From: VAXT01 sp963827725
Lineage (GTDB): Bacteria > Actinomycetota > Thermoleophilia > Gaiellales > Gaiellaceae
Length of the DNA: 64,000 nucleotides
Direction: 5' to 3'
Assembly: GCA_963827725.1 (NCBI GenBank)
Contig: CAWHBM010000003.1
Coordinates: 286,642 to 350,641, forward strand
Of this stretch, positions 52,722 through 63,027 are shown piece after piece. Made by a program: the position numbers and the translations under genes. Each line of letters opens with the position of its first letter. Within the stretch, counting starts at the first letter, position 1. The notes under the pieces were generated by a model. That model did no database searches and was not told the DNA's origin. It saw only the letters and a list, made by a program, of their open reading frames with translations.

Positions 52722-55700
52722 ATGGGCTGGAACGGCGCGCTCGTCGACTCCGAAATCCTGGCCGTCCACGCTGCGCTGGTACCCACGGGAGACCACGGTG
52801 AGGTGGTGCTCTTCGGTGGGGACGAGCACTGGGGAGCGCAACAGGAGTCTGCCGGCGGGGACGTCTGGAAGAAGACGCGCGTCTACGACGTCCGCACGCA
52901 CTCGATTCTCTCGGTGCCGGTGGAGTCGCCGGACAGCGACGTGTTCTGTAGCCATCACGCCTTCGCGTCCGATGGCCGGTTGCTGATCGCCGGGGGCACG
53001 TCGAAGTGGCCCGAGACCGACATCCACGGCCACGGGCTCGACTTCCTCGGTCACAACCGGTGCTGGCTGTACCGACCGCACACCCGTGACTGGGTCGAGG
53101 TCGCGCACCTGAACCGCAACCCTGACCAACCGGACGAACCGGAGAGCGGGGGGCGCTGGTACCCCGGCTGCGTCACGCTGGCCAACGGCGACGTCCTCGC
53201 GCTGTTCGGGCACCTGATGCAGCAGGACGTGCGTCACCGCAACACGCTGCCCGAGCGGTACAACCAGGCGGCCAACAACTGGATCAACGCCCCCAAGGAG
53301 ATGGCCCACCCGCTGCCGCCCGGCGGCGGCCTGCGCTTCCTCTTCTATGCGCGGTGCTTCACGCTCCCGGACGGGAGTGTGTTCTTCGCGACGCCGATGC
53401 CCGTCGACTTCGCCACGGCGATGTCCGGGGACGGCACGTACTTCAGTACCCGGTACGACCCCGCGAGCGGCGACTACGAGGCCCCCAAGATCCCCGAGCC
53501 CGGTTCCGGCGCCTACCACGACTGGAGTCGACCGGCAATCCTCCTTCCGTTACTGCCGGGTGAGGACTGGCGGCCTCGCGTGCTCTTCTGCGGCGACACG
53601 ACGGCGATCAAGATCGACCTCGGCGCGAGCAGCCCGTCGTGGCAGAACACGGCGGCGAGAAACGGCGCGGTGGCGGGACGAACGCGGGAGTACAGCAACG
53701 CCGCGCTGCTGCCAACGGGACAGGTGTGCGTCGTCGGCGGTGTCAGCGTTGTGGACCCGGAGAACCCTGTGCTCGAGGCCGAGATCTACGACCCCGGCAT
53801 CGACTGGACGGCCGATGCCTACAGCGCCACCGATTCCTGGACTCAGAAGGAGGCGGCCCAGCACACCCGCAACTACCACTCGGTCGCGTTGCTGCTCCCC
53901 AACGGCAAGGTGTGGGTGGCGGGCGGCAACGATAACGCCGACTCCGGTGATCCCGCCGACGTCGGCGTCAAGTGGATCGAGCTGTACGAGCCGGACTACG
54001 TGGCGGTCGCGAACCGCATCCAGATCACGGACGCTCCGCGCTTCGCGCCATACGGTGAACCCTTCGAGATCATGCTCGACCGCGTCGCAACGAATGTGGC
54101 GCGGGTTGCGCTGATCCGGAACGGATCGGTCACCCACTCGACGAACAACGACCAGCGGTACGTAGGGCTCGAGATCACCGCGCGAGACGGGAACACGCTG
54201 ACGGTCACGTCCCCGCCTTCGGGCGGGGTCGCTCCACCCGGCTACTACATGCTGTGGGTGGTCGACAACGCGGGGAATCCCTGCGAGCTGGCGCGCTTCG
54301 TGCGCCTGGCCCATGTCGGCTGTCGAGTGGTCACGGACCGCAGCACCTTCTCGATCGAGGAGATCGACTCGCTGGGCGGTGGCGGCCAGGTCACGATCAC
54401 CAACGCCGTGTACGTCTACTTCGACGGCTTCCTCGACGGCGAGCTCACCGGGACGCCTACCTTCTCGCTCACATGGACCGACACCGACGGGACGGTGGCC
54501 AGCTCCGAGCTCACGCTCGTTAGCGCCGGACGCCTGCTCGAGTCCTCACCGCCGCACCCTGACATCCCGCAGCGCATCACGTTCGCCTACCACGTCCGGT
54601 TCCCCGACCTCAGCGCCTTCGACGACGTCGTCGACGAACGGAACGTGCGTCTCACCTTCACGCTCGGCCCGTTCACGTGCAGCGAGACGATCGACCTCAC
54701 CCGGTCGCCGAATCCGTACATGCTCGACGTCGACCCGGTCGCCAACAACCCTCACTGGCTGAGCATCGACGTTCGCGTGTTCCCCACACTCAGCGGGATC
54801 ACCTACTTCGGCGACATCGGACAGGGCACGTCGGACGCCTCGGCCATCACGTTCATCCGGGCGGTGATTGACAAGTTCAACAACGCACCCGAAGGGATCT
54901 CACACCACTTCAACTCCATCTCCACCGACCCGTCCGCGTCGCCGCTCGTCCTCGCCACGGGGATCCTCGGGATGCGGTTCTTCAACTACGCCGTGGCGAG
55001 GGTGCGTTACCGCGCCACCAGTACGGTCGCCCAGGACGTCAGGGCGTTCTTCCGCCTCTTCAACACCGTCGGGACGGCCCTCGAGTACAACACCGGCACG
55101 ACGTACCGTGTCAGCCCCGGTCCCGACCGCGTGCCGCTGCTCGGCATCGCGGGCGGGGAGGTCGTCAGCATCCCGTTCTTCGCGAGCGAACGAGTCGAGA
55201 CGGTGCAGGGGCAAGCGGGAGCCGCGTCGATGCTCGCGCAGCCACTGGACGCCGTTCGGGAGGTGCAAGACATCACCCCTACTGCGGGCGTCGAGGTCAC
55301 GGCGTACTTCGGCTGCTGGCTGGACATCAACCGGACGCGCAAGCGCTTCCCCGATCACACCGGGCGCCGGCGACGGGCCGTGGGCCGACGCGGCGTGTCG
55401 GAGCATCCAGGAACTGGTGCGGGGCCGTCACCAGTGCCTGGTCACGGAGATCTTCTTCCCACCTGACGCGACTGACCCGGGCGAGACGCCGGGATCGAGC
55501 GACAACCTCTCGCAACGCAACCTCGCGATCCTGTTCTCCGACAATCCCGGAGACCCCGAGTCACACACGGTCATGCACACATTTGAGATCAAGCCATCGG
55601 CGCTGCCCAAACTTCCCCCGGACGTCGCGGTCGAGGCGGTTCCCGTGCGGGCTCCGAGGTACACCGGGCCGCTCACTCACCTCGACCACTCCGGCCAAAG

Positions 55701-56580
55701 GCCGCGCCGTCTCCCAGACGAGCTGCTCTTCCGCTGGTGGAACATGCCGGCCCAGAGCGAGGTCACCGTCTACTTCGGCGACATTAGTACCGACGAGATC
55801 ATGCGACTAGCCGGCCTTCGGCTAAGCCCGGTTCCGTTCACACAGGTGGACGACCACACGCTGCGCCTCGACGTCGCCGGCACGACCTGGGTGCCGTTGC
55901 CGGGCGGGCGTTCGCTGCATATCCCCGCGCTGTTGACGGTGCGACTTCCCGACGACGTGACGTCGGGGGCGACCTATCGCATGAGCGTGCACCAGGTCGA
56001 CGGCGGGAGCGGCCGCGTCATCGGCGCCTTCGAGCTCACCATCCCGGTGAGCAAGGCGGCGCTGATCCTCGAGGACGAGATCCGAACCCTGTCAGTCATG
56101 AAGCACATCCTGTCGACCATTCCGCCGACGAACCGTTGGTACCCGGTCTTCCAGCTCTACGTCCACGGCCTCGCCGAGAAGGTCGACGCACTCGGCGGCG
56201 ACTCTGGGTCGGTGCACGGCAACCCGGATGGCTCTGGGACACCGTACCGGCCCCCCGACCACCCCGAACGCGACCGCGACCTCTGCGCACTGATCGCGTG
56301 CTTGCTGAGCGAGCGCGTGATCTCGCGAGACCTCGAAGCGCGGTTGCAGAAGGCAGGCATCGACCTCGATGCCGTGCGCAAGTGCGTCCTCGCGTTCTGC
56401 CGATCGACAAGGCCCGCAGACCGTCCATCCCCAGCCGCCGGGGCGGCCTTCCCGCAGGGTGGCGTCGCGGCCGCGCCACCTCACGAACAGCACCATGACC
56501 CCGAACCGCCGGAGGAGCGCCATGGGGATGCCGAGCCCTCCGACCACAAGCATCATCGAGGCGAGGCCCACGCAGACTGA
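52722..56580 (+). CDS. galactose-oxidase-type copper radical oxidase, giant form, one frameshift
   Basis: About 1285 residues. Residues 1-430 form a kelch propeller and about 435-530 a DUF1929-like Ig domain. The copper-radical site of galactose oxidase is complete: C76 (DVFCSHH), Y147 (GGRWYPGC), Y385-H386 (HTRNYHSVALLLPNGKVWV) and H472 (SVTHSTNNDQRY). About 700 further residues are beta-rich and unfamiliar, and the protein ends in a His/Glu-rich tail (HHDPEPPEERHGDAE, then DHKHHRGEAHAD) that could bind copper. No signal peptide is seen. Near 55355 one extra base breaks the frame (INRTRKRFPDH to PGAGDGPWADAACRSIQELV). ATG 52722 has GGAGG upstream. It is divergent from the isoprenoid operon. 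Confidence 0.85.
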
Positions 56581-56699
56581 GGATTCCGTTCGCCGCGTCC
56601 AGGCCGCCGCGTCCAGGCCCCATCGTCATGGACCTCTCACGACCGCTTGCTGTCGACGTCGCGCGCGTTTGCGGAGGAGATCTCTGGGAGTGAGGGGAC

Positions 56700-57818
56700 T
56701 CACGCGAGCGCTCGTTCGGGCCCTAGCTCGATGCCTTCTTGACTGGTCCCTGGGCAGCACGGCGCGTGAGTTTCGGCCAGGACGGTCGGTGGTTTTTCCG
56801 GTCGCCGGTCCGGAATCACGGCCACGCGGTCTACTAGGCCGAGGAAGAACGGCTCGGAGAAGCCGGCTACGAAGCCGAGCAATCCTGGGCTCGACCACGC
56901 GTCCGCGGAGAGGGAGCTGATCGAGACGGCGTTGCTGGAGAGAAGCATGAACACCAGCGCGCCGGCGCTGGCTCCCACCAGGGGCTGAACGCGCATGGCG
57001 GGCCAGAAGCCGCGCAGTTCGTCGAGTCGGACCAGGTGATCCCGCAGTTTGAGGACGCCGCTCAGCGTGCTCCCGAGCGCGCCTGCGCAAGCCGCGAGCG
57101 TGAACGACTTCCACAAGTCGTCGCGCGATGTGAAGTCCGCGCTTGCCCCAAGTGCGACGAGGAGTGCGAGCAGCGCCAAGGCGAGGCGACTGAGATACAG
57201 CTGCTTCAGGGCGGCGACCGCGCGCCGATTGCGTCCGGCCTCTGCGCGCCTCAGGTACAGGAACGTAAGCCGGTCGACGGCCAGAGCCAACTGTCCGGGT
57301 GTCGCACGACCGGCGCGGAAGACCCCCAAAAGCCTGCGGAGCTCTGTCTTCGGAAAGTGCTCGTCCCAGGTGTGCCAATGAGCTGCGTCGTGGACGCGCG
57401 TGCTCTCGTACTCGAGTAACCCCGCGACGTGACTCTGGTCACCGAGGCGGAGATTCAGGCGCTTGAGGGCGCCGACGAACTCCCACCCGCGGTCGACCGA
57501 GCGGATCGGGGCGTCCTCCAGAAGGAGAGCCCTCAGCTCGCGTTCGCTGGCTCTCGTTCGGTGCGCCTCATCTCTCCTCCGCTTCGCGAGGAGGCGGCGG
57601 GCTTCACCGAGCTCGGCTTGAACGAAGCCCAGCACCTTGGCCAGTTCCGGACTCGTGCGACGCGTCGGCGTCCACCGCTCAGAAGCGAGCAGTTGCTCCA
57701 GCGACTTGCGCTCCGGGCGGGCCTCGTTCCTCTTGGCCCCTCGCGCGCGCTTGATCGGCGAGAGGAGCTCGCGAAACGACGCCGACCCGAGAGCGGGGGC
57801 ATGTGCGACAGCGCTCAT
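56700..57818 (-). CDS. four-helix membrane protein, unknown
   Basis: A 372-residue protein. The first about 200 residues are soluble, basic and helical (ELAKVLGFVQAELGEARRLL; ESTRVHDAAHWHTWDEHFPK). Four membrane segments follow (YLSRLALALLALLVALGASA, SFTLAACAGALGSTLSGVLK, LVGASAGALVFMLLSSNAVS, SPGLLGFVAGFSEPFFLGLV). The 'GFVAGFSE' end motif recurs in four-helix membrane proteins that I remember from accessory loci, but I cannot name the family. It converges on the copper oxidase gene, with about 120 bases between, and could be an effector or anchor. Confidence 0.65.
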   Translation of the reverse strand: MSAVAHAPALGSASFRELLSPIKRARGAKRNEARPERKSLEQLLASERWTPTRRTSPELAKVLGFVQAELGEARRLLAKRRRDEAHRTRASERELRALLLEDAPIRSVDRGWEFVGALKRLNLRLGDQSHVAGLLEYESTRVHDAAHWHTWDEHFPKTELRRLLGVFRAGRATPGQLALAVDRLTFLYLRRAEAGRNRRAVAALKQLYLSRLALALLALLVALGASADFTSRDDLWKSFTLAACAGALGSTLSGVLKLRDHLVRLDELRGFWPAMRVQPLVGASAGALVFMLLSSNAVSISSLSADAWSSPGLLGFVAGFSEPFFLGLVDRVAVIPDRRPEKPPTVLAETHAPCCPGTSQEGIELGPERALA

Positions 57819-58365
57819 CAGCGTCCTTTCATACGACTGCTAACGAGACGAGCGATAGGTCAACAATCTTCCTCGTGCGGTCTACGGCGTCGAGTTCCTT
57901 GGAACTCCACCGGTAGGTCTTCCTGGACGCCTCGCTTGCGAGCGGGCCCCCGGTAGCCGCGAGCGTCGAGGGGGAGGGGAGAGAGTCGGAAGGTTGGATC
58001 GCGGCTGTCTGCGACTTCGCCGCCGGCATGAGCGGCTCGAGGCGACGCTCCGTCTAGCGTGCGCGCGCGTGTGCGCGAGGGAAAGCGTTTCGTTCGACCG
58101 CGCCCCCGCAGTGGCGAAGACCGCCGGAACACGCAGGGCGACCGCCCTGAATGCCGTCGCTGCTGCGCCAGCTCGCGAACGGCGTCCGATGTGGTCCGAC
58201 GTCCCGCTGTGTTTGACATGTGGACAACGACACATCCCGCGCTAATCCCACGGGACGCTCCCGGAAACCCCGCCCGCACCCGCGAATCCCCGCAACGACA
58301 AGGCGCAAAGCCCTTCCTACCCCGCAAATCCCGGCGTATCCCCGCTCAGCCCGGAGGCGCCATGA
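57819..58365. other. non-coding stretch with AATCCC direct repeats
   Basis: No convincing gene. Open frames here are Arg/Pro-rich shadows. Near the tRNA-like fragment the hexamer AATCCC, within a looser C-G-C-R-A-A-T-C-C-C core, recurs at 58244, 58285 and 58327 (spacing 41 and 42 bases), with a related TATCCC at 58337. Even spacing of about four helical turns beside an attachment-like site recalls integrase arm-type sites or iterons, but no integrase gene is present. Confidence 0.35.
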
Positions 58366-58411
58366 CCGGCCTACACGCCGGAGGTCGCGGGTTCGAGTCC
58401 CGTCGCTGTCG
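58366..58411 (+). tRNA. tRNA-Val-like 3' half (partial, possibly an attachment site)
   Basis: The anticodon stem is CCGGC/GCCGG (58366-58370 with 58377-58381). The loop CTACAC is one base short of the Val(UAC) loop CTTACAC. The variable loop is AGGTC. The T arm is GCGGG-TTCGAGT-CCCGT (58387-58403). The seven bases that follow do not pair with anything in the expected 5' position, and the upstream D-arm-like sequence (GCTCAGCCCGGAGG, 58344-58357) is imperfectly spaced. It is therefore a tRNA 3' half or a decayed tRNA, as left at the edge of integrated elements. Confidence 0.5.
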
Positions 58412-58479
58412 TAGAACCTACCTGCAAAATAAATGTCTTCGTTGTCTGGTATGAGAACGTGATCGCGCGGTCGGGGCGG

Positions 58480-58571
58480 CATGGTTACCTTTCACCGACG
58501 TGGACGGCTCGATCAAGCTCCCGCACGAGCTAGAAGACGACGCCCATGCGGAACTCAAGCTCCTCTGAGTT
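58480..58571 (+). pseudogene. fragment of a class III nucleotide cyclase gene
   Basis: Reads ATGGTTACCTTTC and, after a gap or frame change, TDVDGSIKLPHELEDDAHAE followed by a stop. This matches the first metal-Asp segment of actinobacterial cyclases ('VTFLFTDVEGSTKLLHELG'). Nothing else of the gene follows. A remnant next to a complete cyclase-containing regulator suggests deletion or recombination at this edge of the island. Confidence 0.6.
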
Positions 58572-58744
58572 GAGCCCTATCCGGTGGTAGTGGGCGGCCC
58601 GTTTGCGGCGCTGCGTCTGGAACTGCCGGCAAGTTGGACCCGACACAGCACGGATGCCAACGGCCGCCCGATCTACCTGCTGTCGGGCGAGCCTCGACTC
58701 CGGCTACCGGGGCGAGACAGGCAGACGCATGACCTGCCCCAAGC

Positions 58745-61700
58745 CTAACGCCCGCGCGTGGCTGGCTCTGGCGCCGCGGCTCGCACGCGACTCGCGTGAG
58801 GAGCCGCTCCGAGTTGCTCGTACACCGTGAGCGCCTCGTGCCGGAGTTGCGACGCCTCCGCCGCCGACGTCACCGCAGCCAGCTGCTCCTTGGTGAGCGC
58901 CGCCTCGAAGACGACCCCGAGGCGCTCGAACGCGGCCAGCGCGCCCCGAAGCAGCTCTTCGCCGCCCAGCGGGTCCGCGGACGCGATGCGCGCCAGCGCC
59001 TCCGCGTGATCACTGGCCGGCCCGACGAGCACGAGCGCGCCGGCAAACGAGCGCGCCCGCGGGAGGAAGGCAAGGAGCGCGTCCCAATCCTCGAGCGCGA
59101 CGAGCGCCTCGAGCATCGCCAGGACCTCGAAAGCATTTTCCTCCGCGTAGACCGAGCGGCCCATGATCTGCTCCGCGAGCTCGCGACCGGCGAGCGCGTC
59201 GCCGCGGGCGACGTGGTAACGGGCGAGCCACGCGTCGGCGAGGCCGAGCTTGTCGGGATCGGGCTCGAAGGTCGCCGCGACCTCCGCGGCGCGGTCGAGG
59301 CGGCCCTGATGCGAGAGCACGAAGGCGGCCAACGGAGCCCCGCTGCGAACGTACGCACAGCCGATCCCCGGCTCCTTTGCCAGCTCCTCGAGGTGCTCCG
59401 AGGCGGCGCGCCCGAGGTCTGCCCAGCGGCCGAGGTGGTACCTCGCGTTCATCACCGTGTACGTGCCGTGCATCCGCTCGTGCGGTGACAACGCCCGCGC
59501 GACCTCGAGCGAGCGCTCGGCGTGAGGCAGATGCTCGGCGAACTCGCCGGCGATCTCCATCAGGAAGAGCGCGTTCCAGAAGAGTGCGAACGCTTGCTCC
59601 GTCGGTTGTAGCTCATCGGCGAGGGCGAGATCCCGCCGGGCAATTGCAGTCGTAACGTCCCACCGCCCCACGAACGACTGCAACAACCCGTATGTGCGGT
59701 ACGCCTGGCTCAGGAGGTCGGGATCACCCAGGCGCTCCGCGATCTCAACTGCCTTCTCCGCGACGGCGATCCGCTCTGCGCGCGGAAGCGGATCCTCGAG
59801 CCCCAACCACACATAGCGCAGCCCCGCGTTGCCCTTCAGGACCGTCAGCCAGTTCCGGACTTCCTCGTTCTGGGCGACCGCCAGCCCTTCATCGAGGAAG
59901 CGCTCCATCAGCGCCGGCGACGGCTTCTGGCGGAAACCGCCCCATTTGACCGCCGCCATGCGGCTCGCCGCGAAGTAGATCCGAGTCCGGAGCTCCTCGG
60001 TGCCGGGCCGGTCGCGGAGGAGGTCGAGCGCCGGCTGGTAGGCCGCCCAGCCTCGTCCCCGTGATATGCCGCTTCGTGGTCGTCGCCGATCGCCGCGAGC
60101 GCCCGGGCGCGCGTAACGTCGTCGGCGGCGAGCGAGAGCGCGTCCTCGTGCAGCTCGAGCGCCTTTGCGATCGCGAAGCGCCGCCGCGCCCCTTCCCCGG
60201 CCTCGAGCAGCGCCTCGAACGCGCGCTCCCGCAGCGCAGCGTGCTCGGCCGGGCTGTCAGCCCAGGCTAGATCTGCGTCGTCACCGACGATTGCGTTTCG
60301 GTAGTGGTGGGCGATCAGCTCGAGCAGCTCGTCCCGGCGGCCGAGCTGCTCGATCCAGGCAGCGTGGTCGGCGTGAGCGCGCGCGCGGCGCGTCTTCGGG
60401 AGAGCCGCGTAGGCGACGTCGCGAACGAGCGCATGCTTGAACTGGTACTCCGTGTGGCCGCGAAGCGACGAGCTCGGCCGTTCCACAACGAGCGCGCGTT
60501 CCTCGAGACGCGGTAGCGCAGCCTCGACATCGACGCCCGCGAGAGCGCGGGCAAGCGGCTCTGGCCAGAAGACGCGTCCGATCACCGCCGCCTCCTGGAG
60601 AACCCGCTTCTCGTCCGGAGGCAGCGCATCGATCCGCGCGGCGAGAACGCCGTGGACCGTGTCCGGAATCGTGATCCGGGCGGCGTCCGCTGTGGCGCGC
60701 CAGCCGTCGCCCGCCGCCACGATCGCGCCCGTATCGACGAGGCGCAGAATGATCTCCTCGAGAAAGAAGGGATTTCCCTCGGCCGTGCCGACGATGCTGC
60801 GCCGGAGGGCGTCCGGCACGTCTGCCGCGGGGAGCAGCCCGTCGACGAGCGCGACGGCCTCCGCCTCCGTCAGGGCCTGGAGCGTGAGCGACGTCACGCC
60901 CTCGCGCCCCGCCCCGAAGCCGGGATGAGCGTCGGCGAACTCCGGGCGGGCGGTCGCAACGACGACCAAGGGCCCTGCCGAGCGCACGAGCAACCGGTCG
61001 AGCAGGGCGACCAGAGCGTCGCCGGCCCAGTGGAGATCCTCGATCACCAGGATCGTCGGCCGCTGGGTGGCAAGCGCCGCGGCGAACCGCGGCCAGGCCC
61101 GGGCGAGCTCGTCGGCGACCGTGCGCGGCTCCAGCTGGTCCAGCGGGTTTCCCGGTAGCGCGAAACCGGCCGTCGTCGTCAGCGCATACGCCGTCCGCTC
61201 GAGCTCGTCATCGGCGAGGCCGAGCGGTGCGAGCAGGACGCGTGCTCCGTCGAGCACGGTCTCCCCAGCGCGATCGGCGGGCAGGTCCAGCGAGACGCCG
61301 AAGGCCTCTCGGAGGATCTCGGCGAGCGCCCAGAACGTGATTCCGCGCCCGGCCGCCACACAACGGCCCTTGTACACCGCGAGGTCTGGTTCCGCTTCAC
61401 GTGCGGCAGTGAGGAACTCGGCGACGAGCCTGCTCTTGCCGATCCCGGCCGAGCCGAAGACGAGCGCGAAGCGTGGCGCTGCCGCCTGCACCGACTCGTC
61501 CAGGAGCTCCTGGAGACGCGCTAGGTCGCGCCCGCGCCCGACCAGCGGCGAGCGGCGCGCAGCGGGCATCTCCGGCTCGAGCCGCGTCCCGCCCAGCCGA
61601 TGCCCGAGCACCGGCTTGCTCGCGCCCTTCAGGTCGAGTGTGAGCGCATCGTCAAAACGGAACAGCCGGCGCGTCGCGGCGAACGTCCGGTCGCCGGCGA

Positions 61701-62904
61701 GAACCGTGCCCGGCTCCGCCGCCTGCGCCAGCCGGGCGGCGACGTTGACCGCGTCGCCGGCGACCAGCTGCCGCTCGCCGGTGACGACCTCGCCCGTGTT
61801 GATCCCGATCCGAATCGCGAGAGTGATGCCGTAACGGTCGCGAAAGCTTCCGTTGAGCAGCTCAAGCCGGTCGACGAGCTCGAGCGACGTCCGCAGCGCA
61901 CGTTCGGGATCGTTCTCGTGTGCGGCCGGGACGCCGAAGACGGCGACGATCGCGTCGCCGACGTACTTCTCGACCGTCCCGCCCCACGAGGCGACGACCT
62001 CGGACAGCGTCTCGAAGTAGACGCCCAGGAGCGCGTCCAGCCGCTCGGGGTCGAGCCGCTCGCCGCGCTCCGTCGAGCCGACCACGTCGGCGAAGACGAT
62101 CGTCGCGAGCTTGCGCTCGACGGCCACGCCTGGCTGCGGCTGCGTTTCATCGGCGCGACGGTCGACGTCGAGTGAGGGATCCTGGTTCAGAATCCGCCGC
62201 TCGAGCTCCTGGAGGGCAGGGCCGGGAGCGATCCCGAGCTCCTCGACCAGCCTGTGGCGCCCGCTCTGGAGGACGTGGAGCGCATCCGCCTGCCGGCCGC
62301 AACGGTAGAGCGCGAGCATCAGCTGGCCACGTAGGCGCTCGCGGAACGGGTGCGCAGCCACGAGCGGTTCCAGCTCGGGAACGAGAGCATGGTCGCGGCC
62401 GAGCGCCAGGTCGGACTCGATGCGCTCCTCGAGCGCGCTCAGGCGCAGCTCGTCGAGACGGGCGGTCTCGGGCCGCGCGAACGGCTCGGAGACGAACTCG
62501 GCGAGCGCGGGGCCGCGCCAGAGCTCCAGCGCGGCGCGGAACCCCTCTGCCGCCCGGTCGGGATGCCCCGCGTCGAGTGCCGCGCGAGCAGCCGCGACGA
62601 GCTGCTCGAAGCGGTGGAGGTCGAGTGCCTCCGGCTCGACCACGAGCGCGTATCCCGGCGGGCGCGAGTGGAGCATCCCGGCCGGCAATGCCTTGCGCAG
62701 GCGCGAGACATAGATCTGCACCATCTTCTGGGCCGTCTCGGGTACGTCCTCGCCCCACAGCTCGTCGACGATCCGGTCGATCGCCAGCGTGCGGTTGGCA
62801 TTGACGAGCAGCAGCGCCAGCAGCGCCCGCTGCTTTCCCCCCCGCAGTCGCACCGCGCGGTCGCCGTCGCTGACCTCGAGTGGTCCGAGGATGCGGAAGT
62901 CCAT
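58745..62904 (-). CDS. BTAD regulator-nucleotide cyclase-AAA ATPase-TPR multidomain protein, one frameshift
   Basis: About 1386 residues. Order: OmpR-like DNA-binding domain (MDFRILGPLEVSDGDRAVRL; TLAIDRIVDELWGEDVPETA), BTAD (to about 250), class III cyclase domain (about 270-440; ATIVFADVVGSTERG, VEKYVGDAIVAVFG with the Lys, GDAVNVAARLAQA), AAA/STAND ATPase (Walker A VFGSAGIGKSRLVAEFL, LVIEDLHWAGD), and a long TPR tail. The frame changes near 60060 by one missing base; adding it gives DEAWAAYQPALDLLRD. It is likely a signal-sensing transcriptional regulator. It is divergent from the SBP56 gene. Confidence 0.88.
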
Positions 62905-63027
62905 AGGCCTCGCGGTGACCGTACCACGGCATCGATTTACCGGCTGATTACCCGCGAGCAGCCGACGGGCAGCCGCCTCCGAGTCTCCTTTGCTCCACCT
63001 CGTTCACCAGATGAAAGGAGAGAAGGA

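Noticed and set aside
58160..58420. Complete tRNA gene
   Set aside because: The 5' acceptor strand does not pair with the 3' side, the D arm is misplaced and the anticodon loop is one base short.
58054..58482. Minus-strand ORF containing DGTRTRDLRR
   Set aside because: This peptide is the well-known spurious translation of the antisense of a tRNA T arm. It supports the tRNA-like call instead.
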